Source: UBA11540 sp045536425 (GTDB lineage Bacteria; Bacillota; Clostridia; Oscillospirales; Ruminococcaceae). From it: DNA of 64,000 nucleotides. The translations under genes and the position numbers were made by a program. Below, in pieces: positions 1-8,068 of this stretch. Position 1 is the stretch's first letter, and the number at the start of each line of letters is the position of its first letter. Where the stretch lies: assembly GCA_045536425.1 (NCBI GenBank), contig JAZSNN010000012.1:1-64000 (forward strand), given 5' to 3'. The notes below the pieces were generated by a model, which did no database searches, was not told the DNA's origin, and saw only the letters and a program-made list of their open reading frames with translations.

Positions 1-7
1 CACAAAA

Positions 8-33
8 CCGCCGTCTTCGAACGAAGACGGCGG
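8..33 (-). terminator. Intrinsic terminator downstream of serS
   Basis: A perfect 12-bp inverted repeat (CCGCCGTCTTCG and its complement, 2-nt centre) is followed on the minus strand by a TTTTG run. It sits about 210 bp beyond the serS stop, after a hairpin array, and has a plus-strand TTTT as well, so it may work both ways. Confidence 0.7.
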
Positions 34-59
34 ATTTTAGTGGTGTTTTTAGTGAAATA

Positions 60-240
60 GTGCCGTTGGCACAGCGAAATAATCTCGCTTTTGCTCGATA
101 GCTAAATGATTTCTTCGAAATCGCTAAATTAAATTCACCCGTTAGCGTTGCGAAGCAACATTTAGCTTCGCGGAGTGATATTTAGCTGACCGCAGGTCTA
201 TTTAGCTCACCGTTAGGTGAATTTAGCTGATAAAGTAACC
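60..240. repeat. Hairpin array, AGCTAAAT-linker family (copy 1)
   Basis: Short unrelated hairpins (for example GATTTcttcGAAATC, GTTGCgaaGCAAC, GACCgcaGGTC, TCACCgttaGGTGA) are separated by AGCTAAAT on the left and ATTTAGCT on the right, with the linker orientation flipping near 110-125. The array fills the gap downstream of serS. Confidence 0.75.
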
Positions 241-245
241 ACGGG

Positions 246-1517
246 TTACTTTATTACGTCGCAGCCCATATACTTTCTGAGTGCCTCGGGGACGGTGACA
301 GAGCCGTCTGCGTTCTGGTAGTTCTCCAGAATTGCGGCTACTGTTCTGCCGATTGCAAGTCCCGAGCCGTTGAGGGTGTGCACGAGCTGTGCCTTGCCCT
401 TTACGTCGTCCTTGAATCTTATGGACGCTCTTCTTGCCTGATAGTCCTCGAAGTTGGAGCAGGAGGAAATCTCCTTATAGGTATTATAGGACGGCAGCCA
501 AACCTCGATATCATAGGTCTTTGCAGAGGAGAAGCCCAAATCGCCGCCGCAGAGGGTTACTACTCTATGGGGCAGGCCGAGTATCTGAAGCGCGCGTTCT
601 GCGTCGTTTGTAAGCTTTTCGAGCTCGTCGTAGGATTCCTCGGGTTTAGCGAACTTAACAAGCTCAACCTTATTGAACTGATGCTGACGGATGAGTCCGC
701 GTGTATCTCTACCCGCAGAACCCGCCTCTGCTCTGAAGCAAGCGGAGTATGCGCAGTACTTTTTGGGAAGCTTTGCACCGTCGAGAATCTCGTCGCGGTG
801 CATATTTGTTACGGGAACTTCGGCAGTAGGAATGAGGAAATAGTCGGGAGAAGCGAGCTTGAATGCGTCTTCTTCGAACTTCGGAAGCTGTCCTGTGCCG
901 GTCATAGAAGCTCTATTTACCATAAAGGGCGGGAAAATCTCGGTATAGCCGTTTGAGGTGTGCAGGTCGAGGTAGAAGTTGATTACCGCTCTCTCGAGTC
1001 TTGCGCCGAGGCCTTTATAGAAGTGGAATCTCGCGCCTGTTACCTTTGCGGCGGTTTCGGGGTCGAGGATATCAAGCGCCTCGCCGATGTCCCAATGCGC
1101 CTTGGGCTCGAAATCGAACTTTCTGGGCTCTCCCCAGGTGCGCATTACGGGATTTTGGGAATCGTCAACACCCGCGGGAACGCTCTCGTGGGGGATGTTG
1201 GGGATATTTAAGAGGATTGTCTTCTGCTTTTCCTCGAGCTCGGCAATCTTCTCGTCACATTCCTTTATCTTTGCGGAAAGCTCCTTCATCTCAGCGAAGA
1301 TGGGGGCTGTGTCCTTGCCTTCCTTCTTCATCTGAGGAATCATCTTGCTGACCTTGTTCTGCTCAGCCTTCATAGCGTCTGCATTGGAGCTTATCTCTCG
1401 GCGCTGTTCGTCAATGGCGATAACCTCGTCGATGAACTGGTCCATATTCTTGCCGCGTTTTGCCATACCTGCTCTAACGGCATCGGGGTTGCTTCTTACG
1501 AGTTTGATGTCTAACAT
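246..1517 (-). CDS. serS: Seryl-tRNA synthetase
   Basis: This 423-residue protein charges tRNA-Ser with serine in the cytoplasm. An N-terminal charged coiled-coil arm (about residues 1-105) precedes the class II catalytic core. Motif 2 is seen in FRAEAGSAGRDTRG and motif 3 in NGSGLAIGRTVAAILE. I start at the ATG at 1517 because AAAGGAGATATACAA lies directly upstream; an in-frame GTG at 1538 would place that ribosome binding site inside the gene and would overlap the parB stop. It follows parB by about 17 bp and is probably cotranscribed with it. Length and motifs are normal for the family. A hairpin array and a terminator follow. Confidence 0.97.
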   Translation of the reverse strand: MLDIKLVRSNPDAVRAGMAKRGKNMDQFIDEVIAIDEQRREISSNADAMKAEQNKVSKMIPQMKKEGKDTAPIFAEMKELSAKIKECDEKIAELEEKQKTILLNIPNIPHESVPAGVDDSQNPVMRTWGEPRKFDFEPKAHWDIGEALDILDPETAAKVTGARFHFYKGLGARLERAVINFYLDLHTSNGYTEIFPPFMVNRASMTGTGQLPKFEEDAFKLASPDYFLIPTAEVPVTNMHRDEILDGAKLPKKYCAYSACFRAEAGSAGRDTRGLIRQHQFNKVELVKFAKPEESYDELEKLTNDAERALQILGLPHRVVTLCGGDLGFSSAKTYDIEVWLPSYNTYKEISSCSNFEDYQARRASIRFKDDVKGKAQLVHTLNGSGLAIGRTVAAILENYQNADGSVTVPEALRKYMGCDVIK

Positions 1518-1534
1518 TTGTATATCTCCTTTGT

Positions 1535-2395
1535 TCACTTACAGAGCTTCTTTGCGATGTCGCCGAGGTCCTGCTGTGAGAAAAATTCTATTGTTATTGT
1601 ACCACCGTTTGCTGTGGGTGATACGGTAACGCGTCTGCCAAGCTCTGTAGTGAGCGCGGTTTCAACCTCTTTGCAGAAGAGGACGTCCTTTTCGAGCTGA
1701 ATTGTGGTTGCAGGGGTCTTCGAAGTCTTTTCAAGCTTGGGTTTTACTGCCCTTTCGACCTCGCGCACCGACATTCCCGTTTTGACTATCTTTTCTGCGA
1801 GCTCATCTATCGTCTTCTCGTCCTCTGCTGAGAGAAGTGCTCTCGCGTGACCTGCGGAGAGGTCACCGTTTCGAACGAGCTTTGCGGTTTTTTCGGGTAG
1901 ATTTAGTAGTCGGAGTGAGTTTGCAACGGCGGGTCGGGAGCGACCAACGCGCTTTGCCACCTCGTCCTGTGTCATAGCGTATCTATCGATGAGAAGCTTG
2001 TATCCAAGCGCCTCCTCAATGGCATTCAAATCCTCGCGTTGTAGGTTTTCTATCATCGCAAGCTGCATCATCTCGTCCTCGGTCATCTCGCGGACAACTG
2101 CGGGGATTTCGGTGAGCCCTGCCATTCTCGACGCTCTCCAACGGCGCTCTCCCGCGACTATCTGGAAGCGGTCGGTGTCGATAGGACGAACCAAAATCGG
2201 CTGTAAAACGCCGTGTTCACGGATGGAATCGGCAAGCTGAAGCATTGCTTCCTCGTCAAAATCCTTTCGCGGTTGGTCGCGGTTGGGCTCGATGTCGGAA
2301 ATTCTCAAGGTGCTGACGTCCTTGCCGTTTTCTGCGGCATTGTCCGCGAAAAGTGCGTCAAGTCCCTTTCCGAGACCGCCTTTTTTCATAGCCAT
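1535..2395 (-). CDS. parB: Chromosome-partitioning protein ParB (Spo0J)
   Basis: ParB is a CTP-dependent clamp that loads at parS sites, spreads on nearby DNA and recruits ParA and SMC for origin segregation. The 286-residue protein begins KKGGLGKGLDALF, the usual ParB start and the ParA-stimulating region. It carries the CTP-binding box GERRWRA (about residue 80) and a helix-turn-helix (TQDEVAKRVGRSRPAVANS, about 140-160), then a C-terminal dimerisation part. It starts 4 bp after the parA stop, so translation is likely coupled. Three parS-like sites at 3537, 6563 and 8466 are its expected targets. A second ParB-like gene at 4409 is better called Noc by its C-terminus. Confidence 0.95.
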   Translation of the reverse strand: MAMKKGGLGKGLDALFADNAAENGKDVSTLRISDIEPNRDQPRKDFDEEAMLQLADSIREHGVLQPILVRPIDTDRFQIVAGERRWRASRMAGLTEIPAVVREMTEDEMMQLAMIENLQREDLNAIEEALGYKLLIDRYAMTQDEVAKRVGRSRPAVANSLRLLNLPEKTAKLVRNGDLSAGHARALLSAEDEKTIDELAEKIVKTGMSVREVERAVKPKLEKTSKTPATTIQLEKDVLFCKEVETALTTELGRRVTVSPTANGGTITIEFFSQQDLGDIAKKLCK

Positions 2396-2399
2396 CTGT

Positions 2400-3167
2400 T
2401 CACGCCCTTTCTCTAGCTATAAACTCATCCGCCAGCTCCTCATACGCTCTCGCACCCTTTGAGGCTCTGTCATAGTACATTACCGGCTGACCGTAGCTCG
2501 GCGCTTCGGAAAGCCTGACATTTCGCGGAATGGTGGTTTTGTATATTTTTTTGGGCATATACTTCTTGACCTCGTCGACTACCTGCGACGTGAGGTTGAG
2601 TCTGCCATCGTACATCGTGAGCAGTACACCCGAAATATCTATGTGGGGGTTGTAAAGGCGTTTAACTTGACGGATAGTGGAAATCAGCTGTGAAAGTCCC
2701 TCAAGCGCGTAGTATTCGCATTGAATCGGCACCAGCACCGAGTCGGACGCGGTGAAGGAGTTGAGGGTGATGAGTCCCAAAGACGGGGGACAGTCTATAA
2801 ATATGAAATCGTATCTGTCCTTTACGTCAAAAAGCGCCTTTTTAAGCCGATTTGTGCGGTCATTTAACGCAACGAGCTCGACCTCTGCACCCGCGAGCTG
2901 CATACTCGACGGGATGATGTCCACGCCGTTGTAGTTGGTGTTTACTATCGCTTCGTGCGGCTCGGTCTGACCGATTAGCACGTCGTAGGTGGAAACCTCG
3001 GTCATTCTTCTGCTGATGCCAAATCCGCTTGTGGCATTTCCCTGCGGGTCAACGTCGACCAAAAGCACCTTTTTTCCCTTTGCTCCGACAGCCGCCGCGA
3101 GATTTACCGCCGTTGTGGTCTTTCCGACTCCGCCCTTTTGGTTGGCGATGGCGATTATCTTGCCCAT
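2400..3167 (-). CDS. parA: Chromosome-partitioning ATPase ParA (Soj)
   Basis: This is a short ParA/MinD-type ATPase of 255 residues that binds DNA as an ATP dimer, moves ParB-parS complexes and, in Bacillus, also acts on DnaA. The deviant Walker A motif KGGVGKTTT is at about residues 10-18, and Walker B (FIFIDCPPSLG) is at about 117. There is no N-terminal HTH, which fits chromosomal Soj rather than plasmid ParA. The ATG at 3167 follows AGGAGGGGAAACT; an upstream in-frame ATG at 3194 has no comparable site. It is the first gene of a parA-parB-serS unit. Unlike Bacillus, it is separated from noc by a divergent two-gene insert and a hairpin array. Confidence 0.96.
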   Translation of the reverse strand: MGKIIAIANQKGGVGKTTTAVNLAAAVGAKGKKVLLVDVDPQGNATSGFGISRRMTEVSTYDVLIGQTEPHEAIVNTNYNGVDIIPSSMQLAGAEVELVALNDRTNRLKKALFDVKDRYDFIFIDCPPSLGLITLNSFTASDSVLVPIQCEYYALEGLSQLISTIRQVKRLYNPHIDISGVLLTMYDGRLNLTSQVVDEVKKYMPKKIYKTTIPRNVRLSEAPSYGQPVMYYDRASKGARAYEELADEFIARERA

Positions 3168-3185
3168 AGTTTCCCCTCCTTTGCA

Positions 3186-3533
3186 TTGCAACACATCGTT
3201 TTAATGTGCCAAAGGCACAATTCATGCCCATCAGGGCAATTCACGGCGATAGTCAATTCATGCGACGACAGTCGCAATTCATAATGAATCGAAATCAAAG
3301 ATTTCGTGAATCGGCACTCTGTGCCAAGAATCGTTGCTTTGCAACATGAATTGAAAGCTTTGCTTTCATATATAAAAGAGTATATCACATTATTTCGCAA
3401 AATTAAAGGGGTTCGCCGACTAAAATTTCAATTTTAGTCGGCGAAAATGCACCGTAGGTGCAATTCATTGAGCGATAGCGAAGATTCACGAGGACAAAGT
3501 CCTCGATTTATGCCCGACAGGGCGATTCACTCC
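3186..3533. repeat. Hairpin array, AATTCATG-linker family (copy A1)
   Basis: This gene-free stretch of more than 300 bp upstream of parA is mostly a chain of 4-7 bp hairpins (TGTGCCaaaGGCACA, GCGACgacaGTCGC, GAAATCaaagATTTC, GTTGCtttGCAAC and others). They are joined by AATTCATG, which inverts to CATGAATT around 3286-3297. An AT-rich spacer at 3372-3420 includes a TATATAAAAGAG tract that may hold the parA promoter. A second block follows at 3421-3533. Confidence 0.8.
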
Positions 3534-3536
3534 TTT

Positions 3537-3552
3537 CGTTCCACGTGAAACA
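3537..3552. promoter_or_regulatory. parS-like ParB binding site 1
   Basis: The 16-mer CGTTCCACGTGAAACA matches the parS consensus TGTTTCACGTGAAACA at 14 of 16 positions, with the CACGTG core intact. It lies about 370 bp upstream of parA, near the 3' end of the DUF6794-like gene. Confidence 0.7.
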
Positions 3553-3584
3553 CGGACGAGATATTCTCGTCCGTGTAAAGCGTT

Positions 3585-3851
3585 TCATTTGCCAAGTCGT
3601 TTGTTCCTCTCGTATATGTAAAAAAGCCTTATAATCAAGGCGGATATGTCGTCGTTGCTCGTGACCCCGCCGGTTACAAACAGAGATTTCAGCTTGTTGT
3701 TCTCTGCAAGAAGGTGATTTCTTATCCACAGCCCCAACCCGAAGTGATATCCGCTCAGGTCTTTGTAGTCGCAGGAAATAAACTCCCCAAGCGCTTGTTC
3801 GTCAAACCTCTTTTCAATTTCGTGAAAACTTTCTTGAATAATTGACATCAT
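3585..3851 (-). CDS. DUF6794-like small protein
   Basis: This is an 88-residue protein of unknown function. The order FGLGLWIRNHLL (about residues 36-47), a short variable part, then DDISALIIRLFYIY near the C-terminus matches what I remember of DUF6794, a family found singly in many bacteria. AGGAG lies 9-10 bases before the double ATG at 3851. It is divergent from an HTH regulator at 3954 across a roughly 100-bp AT-rich gap, so the regulator may control it. The codons for LWIRN contain an exact DnaA-box 9-mer at 3722-3730. The pair interrupts the usual noc-parA adjacency. The family assignment is from memory and not certain. Confidence 0.65.
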   Translation of the reverse strand: MMSIIQESFHEIEKRFDEQALGEFISCDYKDLSGYHFGLGLWIRNHLLAENNKLKSLFVTGGVTSNDDISALIIRLFYIYERNKRLGK

Positions 3852-3953
3852 TTCTACACATCTCCTCTTTTATTTGACCTAGCAACTCAATTATATATCA
3901 TACTATGTCATTAAGTCAACTCGCTATGCATAATATAATATATGTGGTGATGA

Positions 3954-4187
3954 ATGATGAACGATAAAAACTATGAAAAGTATAGAAATTTAGGTCTGTC
4001 GGTCAGCTATTTCAGGAAACTCAACGGACTTACACAGCAAGACGTTGCAGATACAATGAACATCAGCTATGAAACCATAAGCAGAATCGAAAACGCAAAC
4101 ACCGGCATTTCCCTTGATATGCTATTTGAACTTTCTGTGGCTATCAAGACTCCTCTGAGCAAGTTGTTCGAACACGCACAACTTTAA
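3954..4187 (+). CDS. XRE-family HTH regulator (small)
   Basis: A 77-residue Cro/CI-type DNA-binding protein, essentially one HTH_3 domain. The segment LRKLNGLTQQDVADTMNISYETISRIENANTGIS (written here in outline) has the usual Q-x3-A-x8-S-x2-E spacing at about residues 24-52. It starts from the second ATG of the GATGAATGATG run, and only a weak GGTGATGA precedes it. It is divergent from the DUF6794-like gene, and the shared 100-bp gap probably holds both promoters and its operator. Target genes are inferred only from position. There is no effector or dimerisation domain beyond the HTH. Confidence 0.75.
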   Translation: MMNDKNYEKYRNLGLSVSYFRKLNGLTQQDVADTMNISYETISRIENANTGISLDMLFELSVAIKTPLSKLFEHAQL

Positions 4188-4268
4188 TTTGAAGATGAAA
4201 GCGACGCTTGAATAGAGCGTCGCTTTTGTTTTTGCACCTACCGTAGAGCAGGTTTTGTCAACATTATT

Positions 4269-4316
4269 GTAGGGGCGACCAATGGTCGCCCGCGGGCGTT
4301 CGATGAACGCCCCTAC
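4269..4316. repeat. GTAGGGGCG two-arm palindrome (copy D1)
   Basis: A 48-bp element with outer GTAGGGGCG and CGCCCCTAC encloses two hairpins, GGGCGACCaatGGTCGCCC and GGGCGTTCgatGAACGCCC. The same arrangement recurs at 14363, 43784 and 58467. Here it lies between the HTH gene and the convergent noc gene. Confidence 0.85.
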
Positions 4317-4408
4317 ATTAGTTTTGCCGAAGGCAATATCTCTTGCCCGTGAGGACAAACATCGTTTGGTTGACCTGCTTTATCGCAGCTCCCGTTGTCT
4401 CGCTCTTT

Positions 4409-5233
4409 CTACTTCGCTACAACCTTATAGTTCTGGCTTTTGGGGATGCGCACCACATATTCAATAAAATTTTCGCCCTCGCGCTTGGTGCTCTGGGCGT
4501 CGATACCCGATTGTTGCATCAGCATTATCGCCTTTTGGATGGTGTTTGCGAAAAGGCGCACATCGCGCACCACCACAAGTCTTTCCTTCTTTTTGTCGGC
4601 GGTGGAATCCTCCAAAAGATGCTTGATAAAATCCTCGGTCTGCGCTACGTTGAATTTCTTTAGGACAACGTAGGCAAGTGTCCTGTCGCGAAGCTCTGTG
4701 CTGTCGATTTTCAAAAGTGCTCTCGCGTGTCTTTCGGTGAGTCCCGCTTCGATTATTATCTCTTTTTGGCGGTCGCAGATTTTTAGAATTCTTAGCTTGT
4801 TGGCTATCGCAGGCTGTGACTTTCCAAGGCGTTTTGCGACCTCCTCCTGCGTCAATCCCAAGGTGTTTATAAGCATCGAAATTCCCTCTGCCTCCTCGAA
4901 GAAATTGAGGTCTTTTCTCTGCAGATTTTCGAGCACCGCAAACACCGCCGACTGCGTGTCGTCATAGTCACAAACGATGCACGGAACTGTCGATAAACCC
5001 GCTATTTTAGAGGCTCTCAGTCTTCTTTCCCCTGCCACGAGCTCATAGCCGTTTTTCGTTTTTCTGACCGTGAGAGGCTGCAGAATTCCATTTTCCTTAA
5101 TGCTCTGCGAAAGCTCTGAAAGCTTGTCCTCGTCAAAGGTCTTTCTCGGCTGAAACGGGCTCGGAAAAACCTCGTCTATCGCTATCTGCACTATTGTCTG
5201 TTCTTTAGATTTCTTATCCTTAAATATTGTCAC
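4409..5233 (-). CDS. noc: Nucleoid occlusion protein Noc (ParB paralogue)
   Basis: This 274-residue ParB-like CTPase most likely blocks division-ring assembly over unsegregated DNA. It has the ParB box AGERRLRASKIAGL (about residue 60), an HTH (TQEEVAKRLGKSQPAIANK) and RHARALL. The C-terminal block with RDVRLFANTI and ending YVVRIPK resembles Bacillus Noc rather than Spo0J. Position immediately downstream of rsmG-mnmG supports Noc. The start is the GTG at 5233 after GGAGGGACAGAT. A longer frame upstream runs through the terminator of rsmG and is unlikely to be translated. The short N-terminus (TIFKDKKSKE) is less clearly an amphipathic membrane helix than in Bacillus, so membrane attachment is uncertain. 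Confidence 0.88.
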   Translation of the reverse strand: MTIFKDKKSKEQTIVQIAIDEVFPSPFQPRKTFDEDKLSELSQSIKENGILQPLTVRKTKNGYELVAGERRLRASKIAGLSTVPCIVCDYDDTQSAVFAVLENLQRKDLNFFEEAEGISMLINTLGLTQEEVAKRLGKSQPAIANKLRILKICDRQKEIIIEAGLTERHARALLKIDSTELRDRTLAYVVLKKFNVAQTEDFIKHLLEDSTADKKKERLVVVRDVRLFANTIQKAIMLMQQSGIDAQSTKREGENFIEYVVRIPKSQNYKVVAK

Positions 5234-5292
5234 ATCTGTCCCTCCAAACTCGTTGCTCGACCCACAAAAGCGGGCGGTTTTTGCCTTGCAAC

Positions 5293-5327
5293 AAAAATTC
5301 CTTCGTGTAAATTGTAACACGAAGGAA
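5293..5327 (-). terminator. Terminator of the mnmG-rsmG transcript
   Basis: An 11-bp stem (TTCCTTCGTGT at 5298-5308 with its complement at 5317-5327) is followed on the minus strand by a TTTTTG run. It lies 60 bp beyond the rsmG stop and just upstream of noc. Confidence 0.75.
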
Positions 5328-5387
5328 CAAATTTTCCCATCTTTTTCGGTCGACACAGTCGGACACAAAAGCGGTATTTCTATTAAA

Positions 5388-6098
5388 TTATAATGGGGAT
5401 TTTGCGATTTTGGCGGACTGTCTGGGGTATTTTGTCGGAGTTTGAGAGACCTTTTGTATAATTATCACACTGCGGTTTGCATCGTCAGAAAGCTTGTACT
5501 TTTTCACGTCGACAATCCTGCCTCCGAGGAGCTTTATCGCGTTTTTTGCCTCGTCAATCTCGGCCTCGCAGTCTCCGCCCTTGAGGGAAACGAAGATTCC
5601 GCCAACCTTTACAAAAGGAAGGCAGTATTCTGCGAGTTCTCTGAGAGATGCCACCGCTCTTGCGGTCGCAATGTCATATTTCTCGCGAAATTCGGGTTTT
5701 CTGCCCACCTCTTCGGCTCTGCCGTGGACGAATTTCACGTCTTCGAGTCCCATTTTCTCGCAAAGCTTCTGCAAAAAGACAATTCTTTTGTTGAGGCTGT
5801 CCAAAAGCGTGAGCTTTATGCTCTCGTCGTGAGTTTTCAAGGGCACAGACGGGAATCCCGCGCCCGTGCCGACATCGATTACCGAAAGTCCATTCGTTTC
5901 GATTTCGCCAAAAGGCACAATGGAGTCTGCAAAATGCTTTATCGCGATGCCCTCAGGGTCGGTGATAGCGGTCAGATTCACGTTTTCGTTATATTCTACC
6001 AGAAATTCGGCATAAATATCGAGCTTGTCGGCGGTGGTTTCGGTGATTTCCACGCCAAATTCCGCACATTTTTTGGTCAAAAGGGTTTTGTCAATCAT
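5388..6098 (-). CDS. rsmG: 16S rRNA (guanine527-N7)-methyltransferase RsmG
   Basis: RsmG (GidB) uses S-adenosylmethionine to methylate N7 of G527 in 16S rRNA; its loss gives low-level streptomycin resistance in other bacteria. The 236-residue protein has the class I methyltransferase glycine loop VIDVGTGAGFPSVPL (about residues 73-87), then TLLDSLNKR and ATARAVASL. The C-terminus carries about 15 extra polar residues after IIIQK. Its ATG overlaps the mnmG stop by 8 bp, which implies translational coupling. The mnmG-rsmG-noc order is the common one near Firmicute origins. Confidence 0.95.
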   Translation of the reverse strand: MIDKTLLTKKCAEFGVEITETTADKLDIYAEFLVEYNENVNLTAITDPEGIAIKHFADSIVPFGEIETNGLSVIDVGTGAGFPSVPLKTHDESIKLTLLDSLNKRIVFLQKLCEKMGLEDVKFVHGRAEEVGRKPEFREKYDIATARAVASLRELAEYCLPFVKVGGIFVSLKGGDCEAEIDEAKNAIKLLGGRIVDVKKYKLSDDANRSVIIIQKVSQTPTKYPRQSAKIAKSPL

Positions 6099-7977
6099 TC
6101 AAGTCCTCGTTTCCGCTCATTCTGATGAGCAAAACTGAAATATCTGCGGGGTTTACGCCCGAAATTCTCGAAGCCTGACCGATATTGAGGGGTTTGACTC
6201 GGTTGAGCTTTTCCTGCGCCTCAAGACGAAGTCCCTTGACGGTGCTATAATCGAGGTCGGGAGGGAGAAGCCGCTTCTCGAGCCGTTTCATCTGCTCTGC
6301 CTGTCTTGTCTGCTTCTCGATATAGCCCTCATATTTTATCTTGATTTCAGCCTGCTCGCAGACGGCGGAGTCGAGCTCGGGGCGGGTTGTATCAAACTGG
6401 GTCAAATCAAAGTAGGAAATCTGCGGTCTGCGGATGAGGTCTGCGAGTCTGATTCCCGTTTTCACGGGTGCAGTCCCCTTTTCCTCGAGAATTATATTGA
6501 GCTCGTTGCTCGGCGGTATCGAAGTTGACTCCAAGCGCTCGATTTCCGCTTGGATTTGCTCTTGTTTCACGTGAAACTTTTCAAAACGCTCGTCCGTAAT
6601 GAGTCCGATTTCGTGACCGATGGGGGTCAAACGCTCGTCGGCATTGTCCTGACGAAGAACAAGGCGGTATTCCGAACGCGATGTCATCATTCTATAAGGG
6701 TCGGAGCAACCCTTTGTGGTCAAATCGTCGATTAGCGTACCGATATAAGAATTGTCGCGGGTGAATATTGCGGGGTCCTTGCCCGAAAGCGCTCTCGCCG
6801 CGTTGATTCCTGCAACAAGTCCTTGTGCGGCGGCTTCTTCATAGCCCGAAGTGCCGTTGAACTGTCCTGCACCATACAAGCCTTTGATTTTTTTGAATTC
6901 GAGGGTCGGGTAAAGGTCGAGCGGATTGCAGCAGTCATACTCGATGGCATAGGCATTTCGCATTATCTCGACGTTCTCGAGTCCTTTTACCGTGCGGTAC
7001 ATCGCAATCTGTACGTCCTCGGGAAGTGACGAGGACATTCCCTGCAGATACATCTCCTCGGTTTCCTCTCCCATCGGTTCGATAAACAGCTGGTGGCGCG
7101 GTTTTTCGGAGAAACGGACTACTTTGTCTTCGATACTCGGGCAGTAGCGCGGACCTACACCCTCGATAAGTCCGCTATAGAGCGGTGAGCGGTGGAGATT
7201 TGCGCGAATCACCTCGTGGGTCTTCTCGTTTGTGTAGGTCACGTGGCAAACTGTTTTGTTTTCAAGCTTCTCGGTGGTTTCAAAGGAAAACGGCACTACG
7301 GGCTCGTCGCCTTTTTGCTCCTCGAGCTCGGAAAAGTCGATGGTGCTTCTCTTTACACGCGCGGGTGTACCCGTTTTGAAACGTCGAAGCTCGATTCCCG
7401 CATCACGAAGGCTGTCGGAAAGGGCTTTTGCGGGTAAAACTCCGTCGGGGCCGCCGTCATAAGACGCTTCGCCAACAAAAATCTTGCCCGAAAGATAGGT
7501 TCCCGTACAGATTATAACCGCCTTTGCACCATATTCCGCACCAAGTCGGGTAACAACGCCACGAACAGCGGTTTTGTCCTCGTTAAAAAGTATCTCTGTG
7601 ACCTCCGCTTGTTTTACAAAGAGGTTTTCCTGCATTTCAAGGGTGTGCTTCATTACCGCGTGATAGCGTCTGCGGTCGGTCTGCACACGAAGGCTATGTA
7701 CAGCGGGGCCCTTTCCGCGATTTAGCATTCTGCTCTGCAAAAAGGTCTTGTCCGCCGCTTTTCCCATCTCGCCGCCCAAAGCGTCGATCTCGCGCACCAA
7801 ATGACCCTTCGCAGTTCCGCCAATCGAGGGGTTGCAGGGCAGATTTGCGATGGCATCGAGGGTGATGGTGAAAATGACCGTCTTGAAACCGAGTCTTGCA
7901 CCCGCAAGCGCCGCCTCGATTCCCGCGTGTCCGCCGCCAACAACGGCTATGTCATAGTCTTCTAATTTGTAGTTCAT
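6091..7977 (-). CDS. mnmG: tRNA uridine-34 carboxymethylaminomethylation enzyme MnmG
   Basis: MnmG (GidA) is the FAD-dependent partner of MnmE; together they form the (carboxymethyl)aminomethyl group on U34 of certain tRNAs. The 628-residue protein opens with the dinucleotide-binding fold VVGGGHAGIEAALAGARLG. It contains the signature GPRYCPSIEDKVVRF (about residues 270-285) and the conserved GQFNGTSGYEEAAAQG (about 366-381), and has the C-terminal helical domain that binds MnmE. mnmE is found 4 kb upstream at 11314, separated by accessory genes. A parS-like site lies inside the coding sequence at 6563-6578. Confidence 0.97.
   Translation of the reverse strand: MNYKLEDYDIAVVGGGHAGIEAALAGARLGFKTVIFTITLDAIANLPCNPSIGGTAKGHLVREIDALGGEMGKAADKTFLQSRMLNRGKGPAVHSLRVQTDRRRYHAVMKHTLEMQENLFVKQAEVTEILFNEDKTAVRGVVTRLGAEYGAKAVIICTGTYLSGKIFVGEASYDGGPDGVLPAKALSDSLRDAGIELRRFKTGTPARVKRSTIDFSELEEQKGDEPVVPFSFETTEKLENKTVCHVTYTNEKTHEVIRANLHRSPLYSGLIEGVGPRYCPSIEDKVVRFSEKPRHQLFIEPMGEETEEMYLQGMSSSLPEDVQIAMYRTVKGLENVEIMRNAYAIEYDCCNPLDLYPTLEFKKIKGLYGAGQFNGTSGYEEAAAQGLVAGINAARALSGKDPAIFTRDNSYIGTLIDDLTTKGCSDPYRMMTSRSEYRLVLRQDNADERLTPIGHEIGLITDERFEKFHVKQEQIQAEIERLESTSIPPSNELNIILEEKGTAPVKTGIRLADLIRRPQISYFDLTQFDTTRPELDSAVCEQAEIKIKYEGYIEKQTRQAEQMKRLEKRLLPPDLDYSTVKGLRLEAQEKLNRVKPLNIGQASRISGVNPADISVLLIRMSGNEDLND
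6563..6578. promoter_or_regulatory. parS-like ParB binding site 2, inside mnmG
   Basis: TGTTTCACGTGAAACT matches the 16-bp parS consensus at 15 of 16 positions, only the last base differing. Placement inside an origin-proximal coding gene is common for parS. Confidence 0.85.
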
Positions 7978-8016
7978 TCTTTTACCTCAATTCAATGCCC
8001 GAAGGGCTTTCTTGCC

Positions 8017-8068
8017 AAGGCTCCCTTGTGTAAAGGGAGCTGTCACCGAAGGTGACTGAGGGATTGTA
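8017..8068. repeat. Left terminal inverted repeat of the DUF559 element
   Basis: This repeat is related in inverted form to 8411-8467 (both carry CTCCCTTGTGTAAAGGGAG, then GAGGGATTGTA). Internally it holds GTCACCgaaGGTGAC. It encodes the last eight codons (IQSLSHLR) and the stop of the DUF559 gene. Confidence 0.8.

Noticed and set aside
3186..3533. CRISPR array reading of the regular AATTCATG units
   Set aside because: The constant part is only about 8 bp and the variable parts are short self-complementary hairpins, not 25-40 bp unique spacers; no cas genes are present.
4409..5368. Longer reading of noc to 5368 with 45 extra N-terminal residues
   Set aside because: The extension crosses the rsmG terminator hairpin and is not like any ParB/Noc N-terminus; the GTG at 5233 has a clear ribosome binding site.
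7240..7255. Possible fourth parS at a CACGTG in mnmG
   Set aside because: Only the CACGTG core matches; flanks AGGT and GCAAAC differ from the consensus.
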